Assembly: GCA_019155185.1 (NCBI GenBank)
Contig: CM032814.1
Coordinates: forward strand, 1,228,647-1,292,646
Source of the DNA: Beaufortia kweichowensis
Taxonomy: Eukaryota; Chordata; Actinopteri; Cypriniformes; Gastromyzontidae
Direction: 5' to 3'
Length of the DNA: 64,000 bases
Below, in pieces: positions 25,157 to 40,100 of the stretch (position 1 is its first letter; each line of letters opens with the position of its first letter). A program made the position numbers and the translations under genes. The notes beneath the pieces were generated by a model. The model did no database searches, was not told where the DNA came from, and worked only from the letters and a program-made list of their open reading frames with translations.

Positions 25157-28100
25157 CTGCAGGAGAGACACAAGCAAAACTGCAACAGTCAGGATCCATA
25201 AGTATATGAGCTTCTGTGGGAGCCACAAGTCAGTGGGATTTCAAGATTTGTAACCATGAGATAATGTAGAGGGTGATAATGAAAGAAATGTTTGAAGAGC
25301 CAAAATATTTTAGTGCAATTAGTACCACAACAATTGCTTATTAGCATAAAATGTGAATGAACGTGATGTGGTGATGCTCAGAGTTCATTAGGAAAAACCC
25401 AAAAGAAACCCAATAAAACATGAAAAAAAAAAAATCAAAGGTGTTATACAGAATAGTTGAACACAAACCTCTTGACATGTGTGCATGCTTTAGGTTCAGA
25501 GCGGGCACATCCAGAAGGGTTAACAGCCAACGGAAGCTGCATCAGTGGATTACAACCATAACGGAAAGTGTAACGCTCACATGCCTCCACTCCAGGAAGC
25601 TAAAAACACAAACATTAAAAACACACTAACATTATTACAAGAAAAGAAAGGGTTTTTAGCATATATTTAACACAATGACATGAATATGTCACAGACGACA
25701 GAAAAGATGCACGATACTTTATCCTGTTTCAAGGGTTCACAAAAACTATAGCCTATCATGTTATTTTGATATAGGAACTCACGGACCAATGAGAAACTTA
25801 GAGGACATCCAGTTGGGCAGAAATGCTATCTGCATTCACAAATGCAAAAGAACTTTAAATAACATTATTTTATCTTCACTTACAGATTCCACGATCCTGG
25901 TAACAGCTGAAACGGTCAATCCAAACAGGTCCTCTCCTTTCAGGTAGACGGGAAAGAGTTTTAGAGATCCAGTCTCGTTCCTTTTCTCCGCCACCGGCTC
26001 CAGAACCTTATCCCACACACCTGCACCACATCATGAGATTTATTGAAATACATCACGAATGGACAATTAAATGAATCGTAGATTTTTACCATGATAACTG
26101 CAGTTATAGTGCAAGAACAAATGTACAGATTAGATTTTTTGATACCGTAGTTTTTTTTTAGCTAAAGGGTTTAGACGTATGTCAGAAGATAAGACGTTGG
26201 ATATATAGTGGATTTAAAACCCCATCTAATATTGGCCCAAAATAAAAAAGACAAGAAAAACAAAGATCTCGTCTGTGTGTTATTTTGTCTCTTAATTCAG
26301 CTCTTTTTACCTTTAGGTGAAGATCCAGTAAGAATCAAGTCATCATAACCCTGCTCCAACACACGGATGATAAACTCAGGCTCGCTGTCTTTCTCATCGA
26401 TGGAACACACGTAACGGCAGCGCCGGTTGCCGTGTCTCATGCTCCAGTAGATGCGGCTGGCCTCGTAGCCCACAGGAAAGATAGCAGACGTCGAGTGAAA
26501 GGCCTGCATCTGCTGAGGAAGCAGCTGACCGACAGAATGAAACACCAGACTGCCCACGCGGAAGGTGTGTTTCCGCTCTCCCCTCTGAACGATGCTGGCG
26601 ATCTGCCGTGACTCGTCCCTCTGCACGTAGACACGGCGAAAGACGGCGAAGCAGCGGAGTTCGTGCTCGGTCCCGGCCAGCCCACCTCCGAACATGCTGG
26701 TTCCTCTGGGTCGGTGCATGTGGCACAGCATGGTCTTGTCTTTGAAGAAGGTGCACTGCGCTTTTACGGCACAGGTGAAATGGTAGGCGTTGGTGCAGCG
26801 CAAACGGTGGCAACCGCTGGTGGCGCCGATCTGCTGGCAGTAAGCGCAGCGCACCGACAGGCCTCTCCTCAGGGCCAGCTCCACATTAATGAGAGCTCCG
26901 GCCTGGGTCTCGTACACTTCGGTTGACCACAGGGCACAGTTCAGGTGAACCCACAAATCCAGATCGAGGTTGAGGAGGCGTGCCGCCCCGTCGGTGAGCC
27001 CATCTCCTTCTTCGTGGCAGAAGCAGCAGCGGCGCAGGTCTTTGGGCATGGGCTCGGGCCTAAGAGACGTCCCCAGTCTCTTCAGCAGTTCATCTACTTC
27101 CTCCTCCCCAGGCAGGTGGTAGTTTCCCCTGGGCATCACAACTTGAACGCTCCATTTTCTCCATCGCAGAGCCTTCCAGCGCTTCCCTGACCAAAAGTGA
27201 GGTTCATCGCCGCCGTTGTGCACGGCTCGAGGCCGAGGCTTCAGTTTGACGGTGACCTTGAGAGTATCGGTGTTATCTCCTCTGAGTGTGTCTGAAGGGA
27301 AGGAGATCAGTGGAGTGGATGGTGGGGACTGCTTATGCTGCAGCTGAGCCAGACAGTGAACGTCAAGATCAGATATGTTGTTGCTGTATTGATGGAGAAC
27401 CTTTGCTGGGCTCTGCTTGTCTTCACATTGTAGAGACATGTTTGACTGTGAGAGCAAGAGTAAGAAAGAAAGACATTAGCCAAACCTTTATTACATAATT
27501 ACTTTACACATGAACTTTTAACTGCAGAAATTGATGTTGGAGTCGACTGTGCCACATATAGGAATATATTACTAGCCTGGGTGCTATTACACTTATTAAA
27601 TACTGTACTTAAATGCTTTTTGACAGCATTTTATATTCGTTATGAATGTAGAAAAACTTTTAATATTGTAAATGTTCTTTATGAACTTGCACCTTGCATA
27701 TTAAGTTGTAAATCAAGATGTGATATGAAGCACACAAAAAAAAAGATTTTAGCATTATTAGAAAAGATATTAAGAACTTAAAAAATCTAAGAAACTGCCA
27801 AATTCAGAGCAGAGATTTGGTAAGAGTAAGCCCATCTACATCTAGCACAGTATGTTTGTTCCACAGAAAAGAAGATTTTTAACAACATAATTGCGAGTAC
27901 ATTTCATTGCCTCCTCACCTTGCCATCTGCTGATTTAGCCCGTACAGCAGCCGAATAGAGAAGAAAGCAGTTGTGGCTGCAGAAGACCAGACTCTCCTCA
28001 GCTCCTCCACACTCCTGAGGAAAGAACATTTGTAAAAGAAAGTTCATCCTAAGCTTAAAAATAAGAGGAGATCGGGCCATTTCCCATCTACTGCCCCATA

Positions 28101-31100
28101 TTATCATTAGATCGAAGTGCCTCGTAGCAGGAGATCAAAGCTTGCATATGCTTCAGACCTTTTGTTGACGCCATAAGGAATTATTACATTTGCATACTAT
28201 GAAGGGGAGTGAAGGGGGTAAGGCTGGGAGACATCAAAGGTTTCCCATCATTTCAATGACCTGAAATGGGCTTAACTGTTTTTGAACTTGGGCGTCTCAC
28301 TGCTTTTATGAAAATGTGCCTCAGTGTATGTGTTCCCTTAGGTAATGGCAGTTAACCCAATGATTGCAGCAGGGCAGATATTCACTTCCTATTGGGAGTC
28401 AGATTAGCATAATTGTGCTATTCTGTATGTCCTTAGGGGACTTTGAGGGGATTGCACACTGTGAAGTGATCCAAAATCTCCAGCTTCATAGACTGACAGA
28501 AGCAGACCTACACCAGTGTCAATGTCAGTCTGTATGTAAATGCTTGAACAGCCCTTTGGGTATCATATAAGGTCTCAAGAAAACATCTGTGACGCACTAG
28601 AATATGTTATAAGTAGTTGCTATACGCATCCCAAAAAAAGAAAAAAACCTTACCTGGGTCATTTTTGTGCTATTACCTGTTTATTTACGGGCAGGTCTTT
28701 GGTAGACTTGCGGACACCATTTCCCAAAACCACCACCTTGCAATTAGAGCACCACTGTGGCTTAGGTCCTGCCCTGTTTCCAGCCATCTGATAACCTGAA
28801 ATAAAATACATTTCAATTACATTTGTAATATAAGAATACATGAAATGAGGGTTTTCTCACCTAATGAAATGTATACATGTCTATAAAAATCCATTAAAAA
28901 GTATTTAATGAACTATACACTGTTATGATAATTTGTTAATTTTGTTGATATTGTGTTTTACATTCAGTCACAATAATGATGTTAACAAGTAAATTAGACA
29001 ATGCATCGACAATTCACAACTGCATATCAGGTCTTGACAGATCTTGAGATACATCCTGAATCTTCTGAGATCAAGACAAGACCGAGACAAAAAATGAGAC
29101 CGGTCTCAATACCACGACTGGTCTTGAAGACTACAACACATATAACAGCAACCTGCTTTATTTTGTCTTTACTATCTCTGTGCCCTGGATCATGAAAAAA
29201 GTTGAGTTTCTAAAATTGGCTAAAAAGTGCTGTGATCAGTTCATCATGTTCAACAATTTAGCATGAATTACTTCTATTAGTAATTTACATATAAAGGTTA
29301 AGTATTATAACGTAATTCAAAATGGTAGATAGCGACATTACAAGTAAGCGAGCCAATTATTTCAGCATTTCAGTCATGAAATATTGGAAATAATAAATCA
29401 ATCAGTAAATACTGGTTATTTTCCACACCCTTAGGCTGTCTTGTTTTATGCATAACTTACCTTCAGTAAATGTTTGGTGGTGCATTGGGCCAGCGGGTGG
29501 TCTGAGGAGTCTCATAACAGGTTGCTGGTGATACAGAGCTGTTCGAGGATTGACCTGCTCTCCTCCTGGAGAACGCATCACCTCATAGTTGCCCGTGATG
29601 GACACGTTCAGCATGTTTGCAAGTGTCGACACCACACCCTGAATGTTCTGAGACACAAGCAGACACATAATCACAGGTGAGATCTATTCATTCTCATCTT
29701 TAATAAGATCAGAAGCATTTATAAACTGAACTGTTATGGAAGGAATTCTATTCCATGCGCTCACCTGTGCAGCTAATGGGTTCAGAGTGATGGCCACAGA
29801 CACCAGATCAGTTCTCGAGCAGGTGGACAGCTGCTGTCCCGACTGTAAACCAAAGAAATGAAATCCCGGCTCTTTCTTGACTTCCCACAGTCTGGCTTCA
29901 GAGCCTGGAGGTAAAAACGTCATGTTACGATACGGACCATAATGTATACTTGTCAGTTAGCTCTGAATGTTTTCTTGTCTGAATTGTGTCCATGATGTTC
30001 TCTGATGTGGAGAGCTCAGGAGATTTTAGAAGAGACTGTGTTTACCTTTACCGCTGGCACTGGGCAGCATGGGGATGACTGGAGAAGCAGCAGGAGATGG
30101 CGGCTCTTCTTTAACTCGAGACAGATCTGGATAACGGCTGATGTCCGAGCCAACTACGCTCTCAGGAGAGGATGATGGGACATAGCTGTCTGGAGTGTCC
30201 CTGTCCTCACAATGTTCCTGACCCCTGTGAAAGAAAACACAAAACCCTTATTTAGTCATATATAATATTAGTCATACAGAATATAACAGCTACTCATGAC
30301 AGGATACAAACAGACTCAAACTCTTACAATAAACACTTAAATGAGGGAGAAATAAACACTGGATTTGAAGTTTGTGAGATTTACAGCATTAAACCTTCTT
30401 TGTTATCTGTTATTCAGACGGTAGCTGTTCCTGGCATAGTAAAAAGTCTTCGGTCAAAGCTACAATAAGGACATGACTATAAATGATATGTGAGAATAAA
30501 CATGTTGTAAAAAGACCTACCGAAGTTCCTCCTGGTTGTTGTGAGGTGGAGTCGGTAGAGAAGCAGGAACATCGACAGTTTTAGGACCCTGAGTGATTGT
30601 GTGAGCCAGCAGATCATCTTCACCTTTAAATGAAGCGGCGAGCTGCTTCTCACCCAAACTTTTAGAAACTGACAAACAGACACAGACAAATGATGGTCAA
30701 TACAAATGATATTCAATTCAACTAATGTTTAAATATAATAGAGAGTTGTAAAGAAAAACACTTTCATTTTAATATGACTAAAATGAACATAAGTTGCTTT
30801 GTAATGTTATGAATGTACACTACCAGTCAAACATTTAGACACAATTGACAGAAATGTTTCTCATGTGCTTAAAAATCTTTTAATCTGAGGGTGTATATTT
30901 TAATGTAAACAAAAATTTCATTTAAAAATATTTTTGAAATGGATTACATGGACCAAATAAATAATAAAAATCAGTCAAGAAGAGTTCAGCATAAATAGAA
31001 ATTTCTTAAAAAGCTTCTCAGGAGACCTCAAGAAGCTGGATGATAAAATATCAAGAGTATGATTTTACAAATTCTACACAAAGTGTGACTACTTTTAAAC

Positions 31101-34100
31101 ATGATCAAATATAACATAGTGTTCATTTATTTTACATGCTTTTAGTCACAACATAATTCCCACAGTTTGTGTTTTTTTATGGTTTTGATGGGTTTACGAC
31201 TATTCTAAAATGTGGAAAAAATCTAAACAACGGTGAGCAAGTGTTTTCAATAGTACTGTATATTGTTATATTAAGGTAAAAGTTAATCCGTAGTCATTTA
31301 TAACAGTAAATAAAACAAATGAGTTTTAATTTGTATCATTTAGATAGCTAGGTAAATAAATAATACATGAATACTTAATACTTAAATCCAAGATCTAAAC
31401 ATCGATTTACAAGCATCTTATCTCTGAATGTCAGACTATAAACTTTTTAACTCACCCATAACTTCAGCCTTCCTGGCCAGTTCCTCTGCAGTAGCAAATC
31501 CATTGAACAACTTCTGTCTTGCCACAGGGGGCGGTGTGGGAGGCAGTGAAGCAGGTGGTGTGGGGGGATTGCTAAGATGGTTCTGCTATAAGACAAACAC
31601 AAAACAACCTTGAGGAGATTTCCTTTAAAAAATGCTGTGAATTCATCCCAAATACACCTTCAAACTATAAACAACAGGAGAGGATGGACGTAAAAGGTCA
31701 AACCTTATAGATGAGCTGTGAGTAGTAATCAGATACCCCGTCCAGTGACGCGCTTCCAAACGATCCAGACAGCTTGTTTTCTCCATTCAGCTGCCCGCTG
31801 CCATACGGAGTGAAGTGTGCAAAGTTGACGTCGATCATGGGCTCCATCAGTGGCAGCATAGAGAGATGCTGTGAGGAAAAGAGAGAATGAAACATGACAG
31901 CTGTATTGCTCATTCATACATCTAACGACGTTATTACGACATAATTATGGTAGAGACACAATTAATACTGCTTGTTGAACTCTTATTAAAGTGTTTAATC
32001 TAACACATTTACTGTGAATACCCTTAATTAAATTTGTACAAATGACTATAATGGAGGAAAAAAATATCATGATGTATCAATTACACTCACCACAGTATTT
32101 ATGGTGTTTATACCAGCGGTGTAAGAATAACATTTCTAATGAACAATAAGAGTGAATAAAAGCTCGAGTCTGCTCATCAACAGACTGTTGTGCTCTCAAG
32201 TGTAATACAAAAGTACTACACAATGTTGCGATGAAAGATAAAAAAAGATCAAAGCTGATGTTATGTTTACTTGTTTGAGCTGTGTCATTAGCGTGTCTGT
32301 GTTGCTGTACAGCGCCTGTCTCTCTTCATCGTCCTTCTTTCTTTTTTTCCAGCGTGATGAAGGTTTCTCAGCTCCACTCTTAGGAGTCCTTTTGGTGCGC
32401 TGTTTTCTCTTGCATTGCTCAGGTACAGATGCATCTAAATCTGCATCTCCTGTCAAGTGACTCTGTAGATAATAAACATCTCTTTAAGCTCACATAACAA
32501 CAGACGAAACAAGAACTATGAATAAAAAGATATGTGCAACTATGTTACGTGTAAACAATATGTGCTTTTCACTGCAGATACTTCTGAGAATAAGGCTTAT
32601 GAGAATATATTCAGGAAAGAATCATTTCTGTGTTTTCATGCAATGTAAGTTGCTTTGGATAAAGTGTGTGTGTGCGCCAGATGTGTTAATGTAGTGTAAG
32701 AGGCCAATAAAGACCTCAAAAAAACTTTCAAGGAGGTCTCATAATGATATAAGTCTGCAAAAATGCTTATGTTCCTGTACTGCACATCAGTAAAACACAA
32801 ATCTCTATAAAATGAGTAATGAGGTCCTTATCTGTAAATCTTGGCAACCTCTGTTTATAATCTGTTTACAATGCTAATTGATAATGTAAATTTCTGTCTA
32901 TTGCCATCTGTAAATTATGTTCATAGTACATCCCTATCTTATCTGTAAATCTTGGTAAACCTCTGTTTATAATCACACCTGTAAATAATCTTACAACTTA
33001 TATCCTGCACTTTACTGCATTATGGCACTTCTGGTTAGACCTAACTGCATTTCGTTGCTCTGTACTTGTAAATGTGTAATGACAATAAAGTTGAATCTAA
33101 TCTAATCTAATCTAATCTAAAAAATGCATCCTTTTATGACAATAATCCTAAAAAACTATATATAACGAAGAGCAGTCAAAAAACTGTACAGCGTTGTTCA
33201 CCATCTTACTTTAAGCTGCATCACATGACTAAAAATTTATCATTGTCTTACCAAAGGTTTTGTACTGCCCAGGCATTTGTTGTCAGCCAGGCGCTTATCC
33301 TCTGATCGTATGATGACGTTGGACAGCTGATGTGTGAGAGGTGTTGAGGAAGGAGGAGGGGTGCTTTTGTTCTTCAGAAGGTGTTTGAGTAACTCATTTC
33401 CATTGTCTCCACTCTGGGATGTTGTGATGGGGGAAATGACCTCATTACTCATTACTTCTGTCTTTACAATGCCTGTTTCTGCTGCTCTCTGACTAAGAAC
33501 TGGTTCTCCATCAGTCTTCTGGCACTCACTGGTCTCCAACTTTTCTAACTTGATCTCATGGAGAAGCCCACTTCTCTCTACCTCAGAGCCAACGATTGAC
33601 TGCCGCCGCAGCGGAGTAGCTCCAGAAAGTTGCCTTTCCTGCTCTGCAGATGATGGAAGGCTTAGAGGATTAGAGAACTCTAAACTGTCCTGGTCCCCCA
33701 AGATGGCAGCACTGCGCGTTGGGGTGGAAGACGTGTCAGATACACATGGAGTAAGTGGAGCAGTGAGGTCAGAGTGAGGTGTAGAGGGAGTTTTCACAGA
33801 ATCGGCATCATCGTCTCGTTTCTTCTTTCGGTTCCTTTTCTTTTTGCCCTTCTCCTCAGGAATGATGTTAGAGTAGAGCTGGATCAGGGACTGTCCTGAG
33901 CCAGGGAAATTAGAACGCAATGGGGTTGAAGTATCTATGCCAATTGAGGAAGTTTCACCTCCACCATAGGTTGACATTCCAGGTCCTTCAATCCCAGGTG
34001 GCCGAGACTGACCTGGTATGAAACCACGCATCATAAGGTTCCTAGGCTGGAAATTTGGGCCCATATCTGGAGCAAATGAGCCATTTCCAGGCATAGGTCT

Positions 34101-37100
34101 GTGCTCTCCACTGTGAAGAAAAGCAGGACCTGGACCCGCAAGGTCTGAAGGCATGTTTGCTTGTTGGGGGAACATTGGGCCCATCTGCTGCTGCTGAGGC
34201 CTGGGTGTCTGGATGAATTCTTGAGACAGGTCAGAATTGTAGAAGGGCATCTGGGAAAGACCATCGCTGTTGTTGTCGGGACCAATTCCCAAGCCCTGAT
34301 GATCCAGCTCTAACCTCTGTAAGGCCCTTTGCCTCTCAACTTCCTGCATAAGTTGAACCCGTTGCTTTTCTTGCTGTTCTCTAAGGCGCTCCCGGCGCTC
34401 TCGCTCCTGGAAACCCTCACTAAATGGATTATTATCATCAAACTTCACGTGAGGGGGAGCAATACTGGCTCCTGCACCATTACTTCCAGGAACAGCACCA
34501 GGCTGCCCAGGTTTACCCCCTGGAACCAACAGGGGAGGTGGCTGGGCTGTGTTGGATAAAGGCATCTGAGGGGGCATGTGAGGTGGCATCCTGGGTCCAC
34601 CCACTGGTCCAGCAGCACCAGGGTGCCATCCTGGCATGTTAGGCATGCGTGGAGGTTTGGGTTGACCAAGGTGGGTTTGTTGCATGGGCATCACAGGACC
34701 CATCATAGGCTGGCCCATTGGAGGACCCCCAGACATGATTCCTGGGGCTTGTCCTTGCATTCCAGGCATGGCCTGCATTGGACCCATCACACCAGGTTGG
34801 AGACGTTGTTGCTGTTGTTGCTGCTTAACACGATATTCCTCGATGAGCTCAGTATGCTCCTTCTGTTGCTTTCGTATCTACAGGCATAATAAACAAAAAA
34901 AATTGTGTGAGACCCAGAGCACTCTGGAGAGACATCATCTGTTTTCTGTCGCATGAGGCAGCTGGCCTTGGGAAAATGTTAACGCAGTAAAGAGTGTGAA
35001 GAGTTAATGTCAGAGAATATGTCAAAAGCCTTGCTCCTCAAAGGCTCAAGATGCAATCCCCTACTTTCCATTCCACTGATGCAAAGGCCACAGCAGTTAA
35101 AAATAATCAGATGGGTAAATTAACTTTCTCACAGGCATACATATCAAAATTCTGTTACAGCTTTTCATCAATTTACGTGAGAAACATGACCTAAGAATTT
35201 TATTTTTGATTACTGTTATTATTCATTTGTCTCTGTCTAGAACTGAGCTAAATTCAATTGCTTAAGTTCATAGTAAGTTCCTACTCAGTGATTGAGATTA
35301 GACAATGTCTGACAGATTTAATACATCTTACATACATACAAATTTACTGTATATTAAATTGTAGATGTGCATTAAAAAATTATTTTTCTACAAAAAAAAG
35401 ACCATAGCATTAATGACAAAATATTACAAATAATGACAAATATTTGTTCAATAAAATGCTCTCTAAAAGGATCTTTTTTACTACTACCTGCCACTGACTA
35501 GTCAAGGCAAGTAGTAAATTATGCAGGCTGTCACATAAGCGAAAGACTATTGTCTATACCTTACGGTTATAAATGTCAACACACAATGAAAAATTCTATT
35601 TAATCAAATAATTTTGTATGGTCTTTGAAAAAACACACCTATATTCACATATGGAAAATTATTTGGTGGCATGAGCCAGATGGATAGACAATATCTGAAT
35701 CATCCTTCTCTAAATAACACATATCAGTACCTGTTCCAGCTGCTTTTGAACCACGCTTTGCTGTTCAGTCACATGTTTCAGCTGCTCAGCATCCTCCTCT
35801 GGGAACTCCCGGCCAGCTTTTTTCGCTGTGCGCTGTTTTGCAGAGAGTGCCTTTTTAGATTTCCTATGGGCCCCAATTTGGTCCTCCAGAAACTTCTGCT
35901 GCATTTGTAGAAGCTGTTGTGTTTCTTGAAGCCACTCCTCATACTGCTTCTTCTGTGAATCGTCTGGAGGAGAAACATGTGTCACTGATCTGCTCCGAGA
36001 ATAATATTACATTTACTGGTAAACAGCTCCTTATTCACTACTAAAACACTTACTGACAAACCCTGGTCCAAAGTTAGGGGGACTGGGCCTTGCAATCTGA
36101 GGTGGCAACTTCCCATCCTTAAAAGAAATGGTTATATGAACATTTAGGACTGGTTACTGGTAAACTGGTTATTACTAATATGATATATGATAAAAAACCT
36201 TGGCACGTACTGGTCCAAAAAAATGTTGAGAGAGACCAGTTGGATCCGGTTCATGTGTTCTAGGCACCTGCTGCACTCTGCCAAAAAAGAATCCATAGAC
36301 AGTAATACAAGAACTACAAATTTGATCATGATTTCATTAGAAGTGGTAGTGTTTAAAAATGTACCTGTTCATAATTATAGGAGTCATGGCCATACTGTTC
36401 TGTACCATGACTTTGTTGATCCCCTTTAGAGCCACCATCTTTGCTTTCATGATTGGGTCAGTAATGGCATCAAAATCTAAAAACAGTAAAATCACCATAA
36501 AATTGCAGTTTAGGTTTATCTGACCAACTTCAACAACTTCCAGCAAATAGCTATTTAATACACTGGTTTAAACATTTAGGATACCCAAAATTAAGGGCAG
36601 AAAAATGTAAAATCGAAATATCTGAACAAGTGTTTATTTTGAACCTTTTTAAGAGTTTTGACCTGATAACTGTCACAGCAAAAATTAAGTAGACATATCA
36701 ATATTTATCGATATTTTTTCAAACATTTTTGAGTCTTTTTAATTTTTCTTCAATTTCAGGTATATATTCAGGTATCATTTTTTTGTTTATGTTTACTGTT
36801 ATAAAAATTTGTCAAATATTTCATCTCGAGTCTTATACCTTTGTCATGATTAGATAAAAATTCAGATATGAAATATTAAAGTGAATAGAGAAATAACATA
36901 GGTGTTCCTCCTGAGGAACGGTGACAGTTTAAAAGTTTTATCATTTTAACTTTACCAAAGGGGTACGTAAATGTAAGAATATGTATTTATAGCAAAAAAC
37001 AATCATCAACAAGTAATTGTACAGGTATAATGCATGTAGAACATTTAATATTAGACATTCAACTACACATATTCAGCAACATTAGTTGTTATTAGACATT

Positions 37101-40100
37101 AGACTTACCAAGGCTAGGGAAAAACGGGTCACTTGACCGTTGCCGAATCATGGCCTGCATCTGCCTTTGTTGTTGTTGCTCTTGCCTCTCTTGATCAAGC
37201 AGATCTTGCAGAAGCAGCGGCTGCTCATCTAGCAAAAGAGGCCTGTTTTGTTGATTCTGGTGCACTTGAGAATCTTGTTGCCCGGCAGGCAGGGAAATTA
37301 ACATGCCCTGTTGAGTTGGGTTTACAGGATGGGAAACATGCTGCTGACCACTAAGCATTTGGAGGTGCGGATCCACTTGTTGGCCTTGTGAATCTCCAAA
37401 CCCTTGAACAGGCATACTTGGGTTACCTAACAGTGCCCCTTGGGTTACAGATGAGTCAACCCTATGCGCCATTGTCACTCCAGGGTTTATATCATGATTC
37501 TGGGGTTGCCCTTGTAACACCACCATGCCCATGTTTGACTGGACACTTGGGCCAAGATTAGTTTGGACAGCTGGGTCATCTGAGAGAGCAGAAACTACGG
37601 ATCCACACCTAGTGTCTTCCAGTTTCTCCTTAATTAACATGTTAGACAGCGCTGAAGCAGGATGTATGCCAGACTCCTCAAAAAGGTCAGAGACATCATC
37701 TTGACCACCCTTTCTACTCATAGGCTGATCCACAGAATTTCCAATAAGAGATGGCTTGTGACTGGATAATAATGCTTGACTGCTCTCAGTTTTAATAGTT
37801 TTGTCAGGTTGAGGGTTATCATGAACCTCATTTGATATTCTCTTCTCTAGCTTGACATTACTAGAATCTTGTACATCCTCTGATTTAGGTTGAGCTGATA
37901 ACATGCCTTTGCATTTGGCATGTCTTTTTCCAGACATACCCTTCTGAAGATCTGAAGTTCCCCCGTGATCATCTTCTATGGAATCACTCAGATCTAGCTC
38001 TTCATTAAACATATCTTTTTTGTCCTCAAGGTTCAGCTCAGGATCTGCATAAGCAATGAGATCAAAATTCCCAGATTTCAAAAGATCATCAAGGTGAAGG
38101 TCATTTGTCTCCAGGTCTAAATCTTTGCCATCGTCCGCATCAAGGTTCAGGTTGTCCAGGTCTTCATCAACCAAGTCTTTGACCACAACATCATCAAGGT
38201 CCTTCACAGCAGAATCATCTGTGTCTAGCTTTTCTTCAATACCATCACTACAAGACAATGTTATTTCCTCTGTTGGACCAGAGGATGTCACAGGAAGTAG
38301 CGCAGGCTGAGATGGAGTTACTAAATTGCCACTGACTGAATGGCTAAGCTGTGCTGCTAATGGAATCTGTAGTTGTGCTGGACATCCTGAGGCATTTACC
38401 TGGTGATGCCGATTGTCCATATTAAATGATGCTCGCAAATGGCCAACTGATCCTTGTTGAGAGTGACCAAACATTGGATCCATCATCCTGGGACCTTGAT
38501 TCCCAGGAAAGGCCGTGAAACCATGAGGGGGTCTCTGAGAATGATTAGTATGGTCCAAAACATTGGTTGGCCCAAAAGGTAGTCTGACTCTGCTTTCAGG
38601 AGCTCTGTGACGAAGCTCAATGAATGGTTGGCCCATTATATTGTGCTGCTGCATTTGAGGACCACGTGGTGGAAAATGCTGTGAAACACCCATCTGATAA
38701 TTATTGCCCACTGACAGAGGTCTTCTCATATGTGGTGGAACATTGTCAACCATTGTGCCACCTTGAGGGGGCCTGAGAAACTGGTCTTGGCTTGGAGGTC
38801 CAGGAGGGAATCCAAACCTAGAAAGAGTTTGAAGTTAGCTTTAAAATTAAATGTGCATCTGTTTGATAGCACAATGAATAAGAAGATGAACACTTACCTC
38901 TGTCTCATTCCAATGTTGTTCATGTCCCTGGGGAATGGTGGTCGGGGGCACTGGAGTTCATCGGGCAAGGGCCCTCTTTGATCACCAAGAAAAGGTCCAG
39001 GAAATCTTTGTCCTGCCTGCACTAGTGAGGAACTCAAAATACCTGGATATGGGGGTGGGGGTCTACCAAAAACATCATGTTGAAGTCCAGAATCATCCTG
39101 CAACCAATGACGTGGAGTACCAGGTGCAGTTGTACCAGTTGCGTCCTGGAGTCCCTTTTCCTGTCTAATAGCACTTTTCTCCTTTTGCTGTTTGAGAATT
39201 AACTGTCGTAGTCTTTGTCGCTAAAAAGAGAAATAACAGCATATAATAATAATAATAAACAGAGCAAAAACAATTGGGTCCTCGCACCTCAGTGCTCGGG
39301 CCCTAACAAGTGACATGTCAGTAAAAGACAGGACTTAAGGTTGAAAACAATGCTCACTAATCGTATACATCTTATCCTTTATAAGAACATTTAAATTATA
39401 TATATATCAAATAAATATAATAAGTACTCATTAAAATATCATATAAATAAGTATTCAGACCTGTTTCATTTTCTCTTCAGTGTCTCCGAGTGGTGGTTGC
39501 ATTATGTTCTGTGGATCTGATGTGTTGCATGTGTTTGATGAAACATCATGTGACACTCTTTCACCCGTTTGTGAACATGGGGTTAATGGAGCTTGTTCAA
39601 ATGGATCATGGACAGGTGTCTGGTTAGGGTTTGTCTGTGGCAGAGAAAAACTTTCATCTGAAATCCCAGGATGTTTCGGGGTTTGAGAACCAGGGGCAGA
39701 TGGACGAGCAAATGGGTCTTGCATTCTGCTTTGCATTTGATGACCAAATGGGTCTGTTTGATGAGATATTATGTTATGCCCTCTTTGATTTGGTCTGGGG
39801 TAAGTCTCTGAGCCAGCCCCTGGACATGGAGTACCAAGGGGTTGGGAATATGGGTCAGCATGACCTGGCCTTGGAGTTCCAGGAGGCTGCAAATAGGGAT
39901 CTGGGGTTCTTTGACTTCCTGGGGATTTAGGGTATCTCTCTGCAGGAGAAGGCCTTGGGGTACCTGGCATTTGTGCGTACGGATCAACTGCATGAGATGG
40001 AGATCGTCTGCGACTGTTAGACTGTGAATGAGAATACTGATTCATTGCTCCGGTTCTAGGTATGGATGGTGGCACTGGGTATGGATCAGAGTGTGGTCTT

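Noticed and set aside
26394..27190. Several long frames overlapping the kmt2c FYRN/extended PHD exon
   Set aside because: Shadows in other frames of a GC-rich 1135-nt exon whose true frame is unambiguous.
34329..34956. Plus-strand frames opposite the Gln/Pro-rich kmt2c exon
   Set aside because: Low-complexity antisense translations with no independent support.
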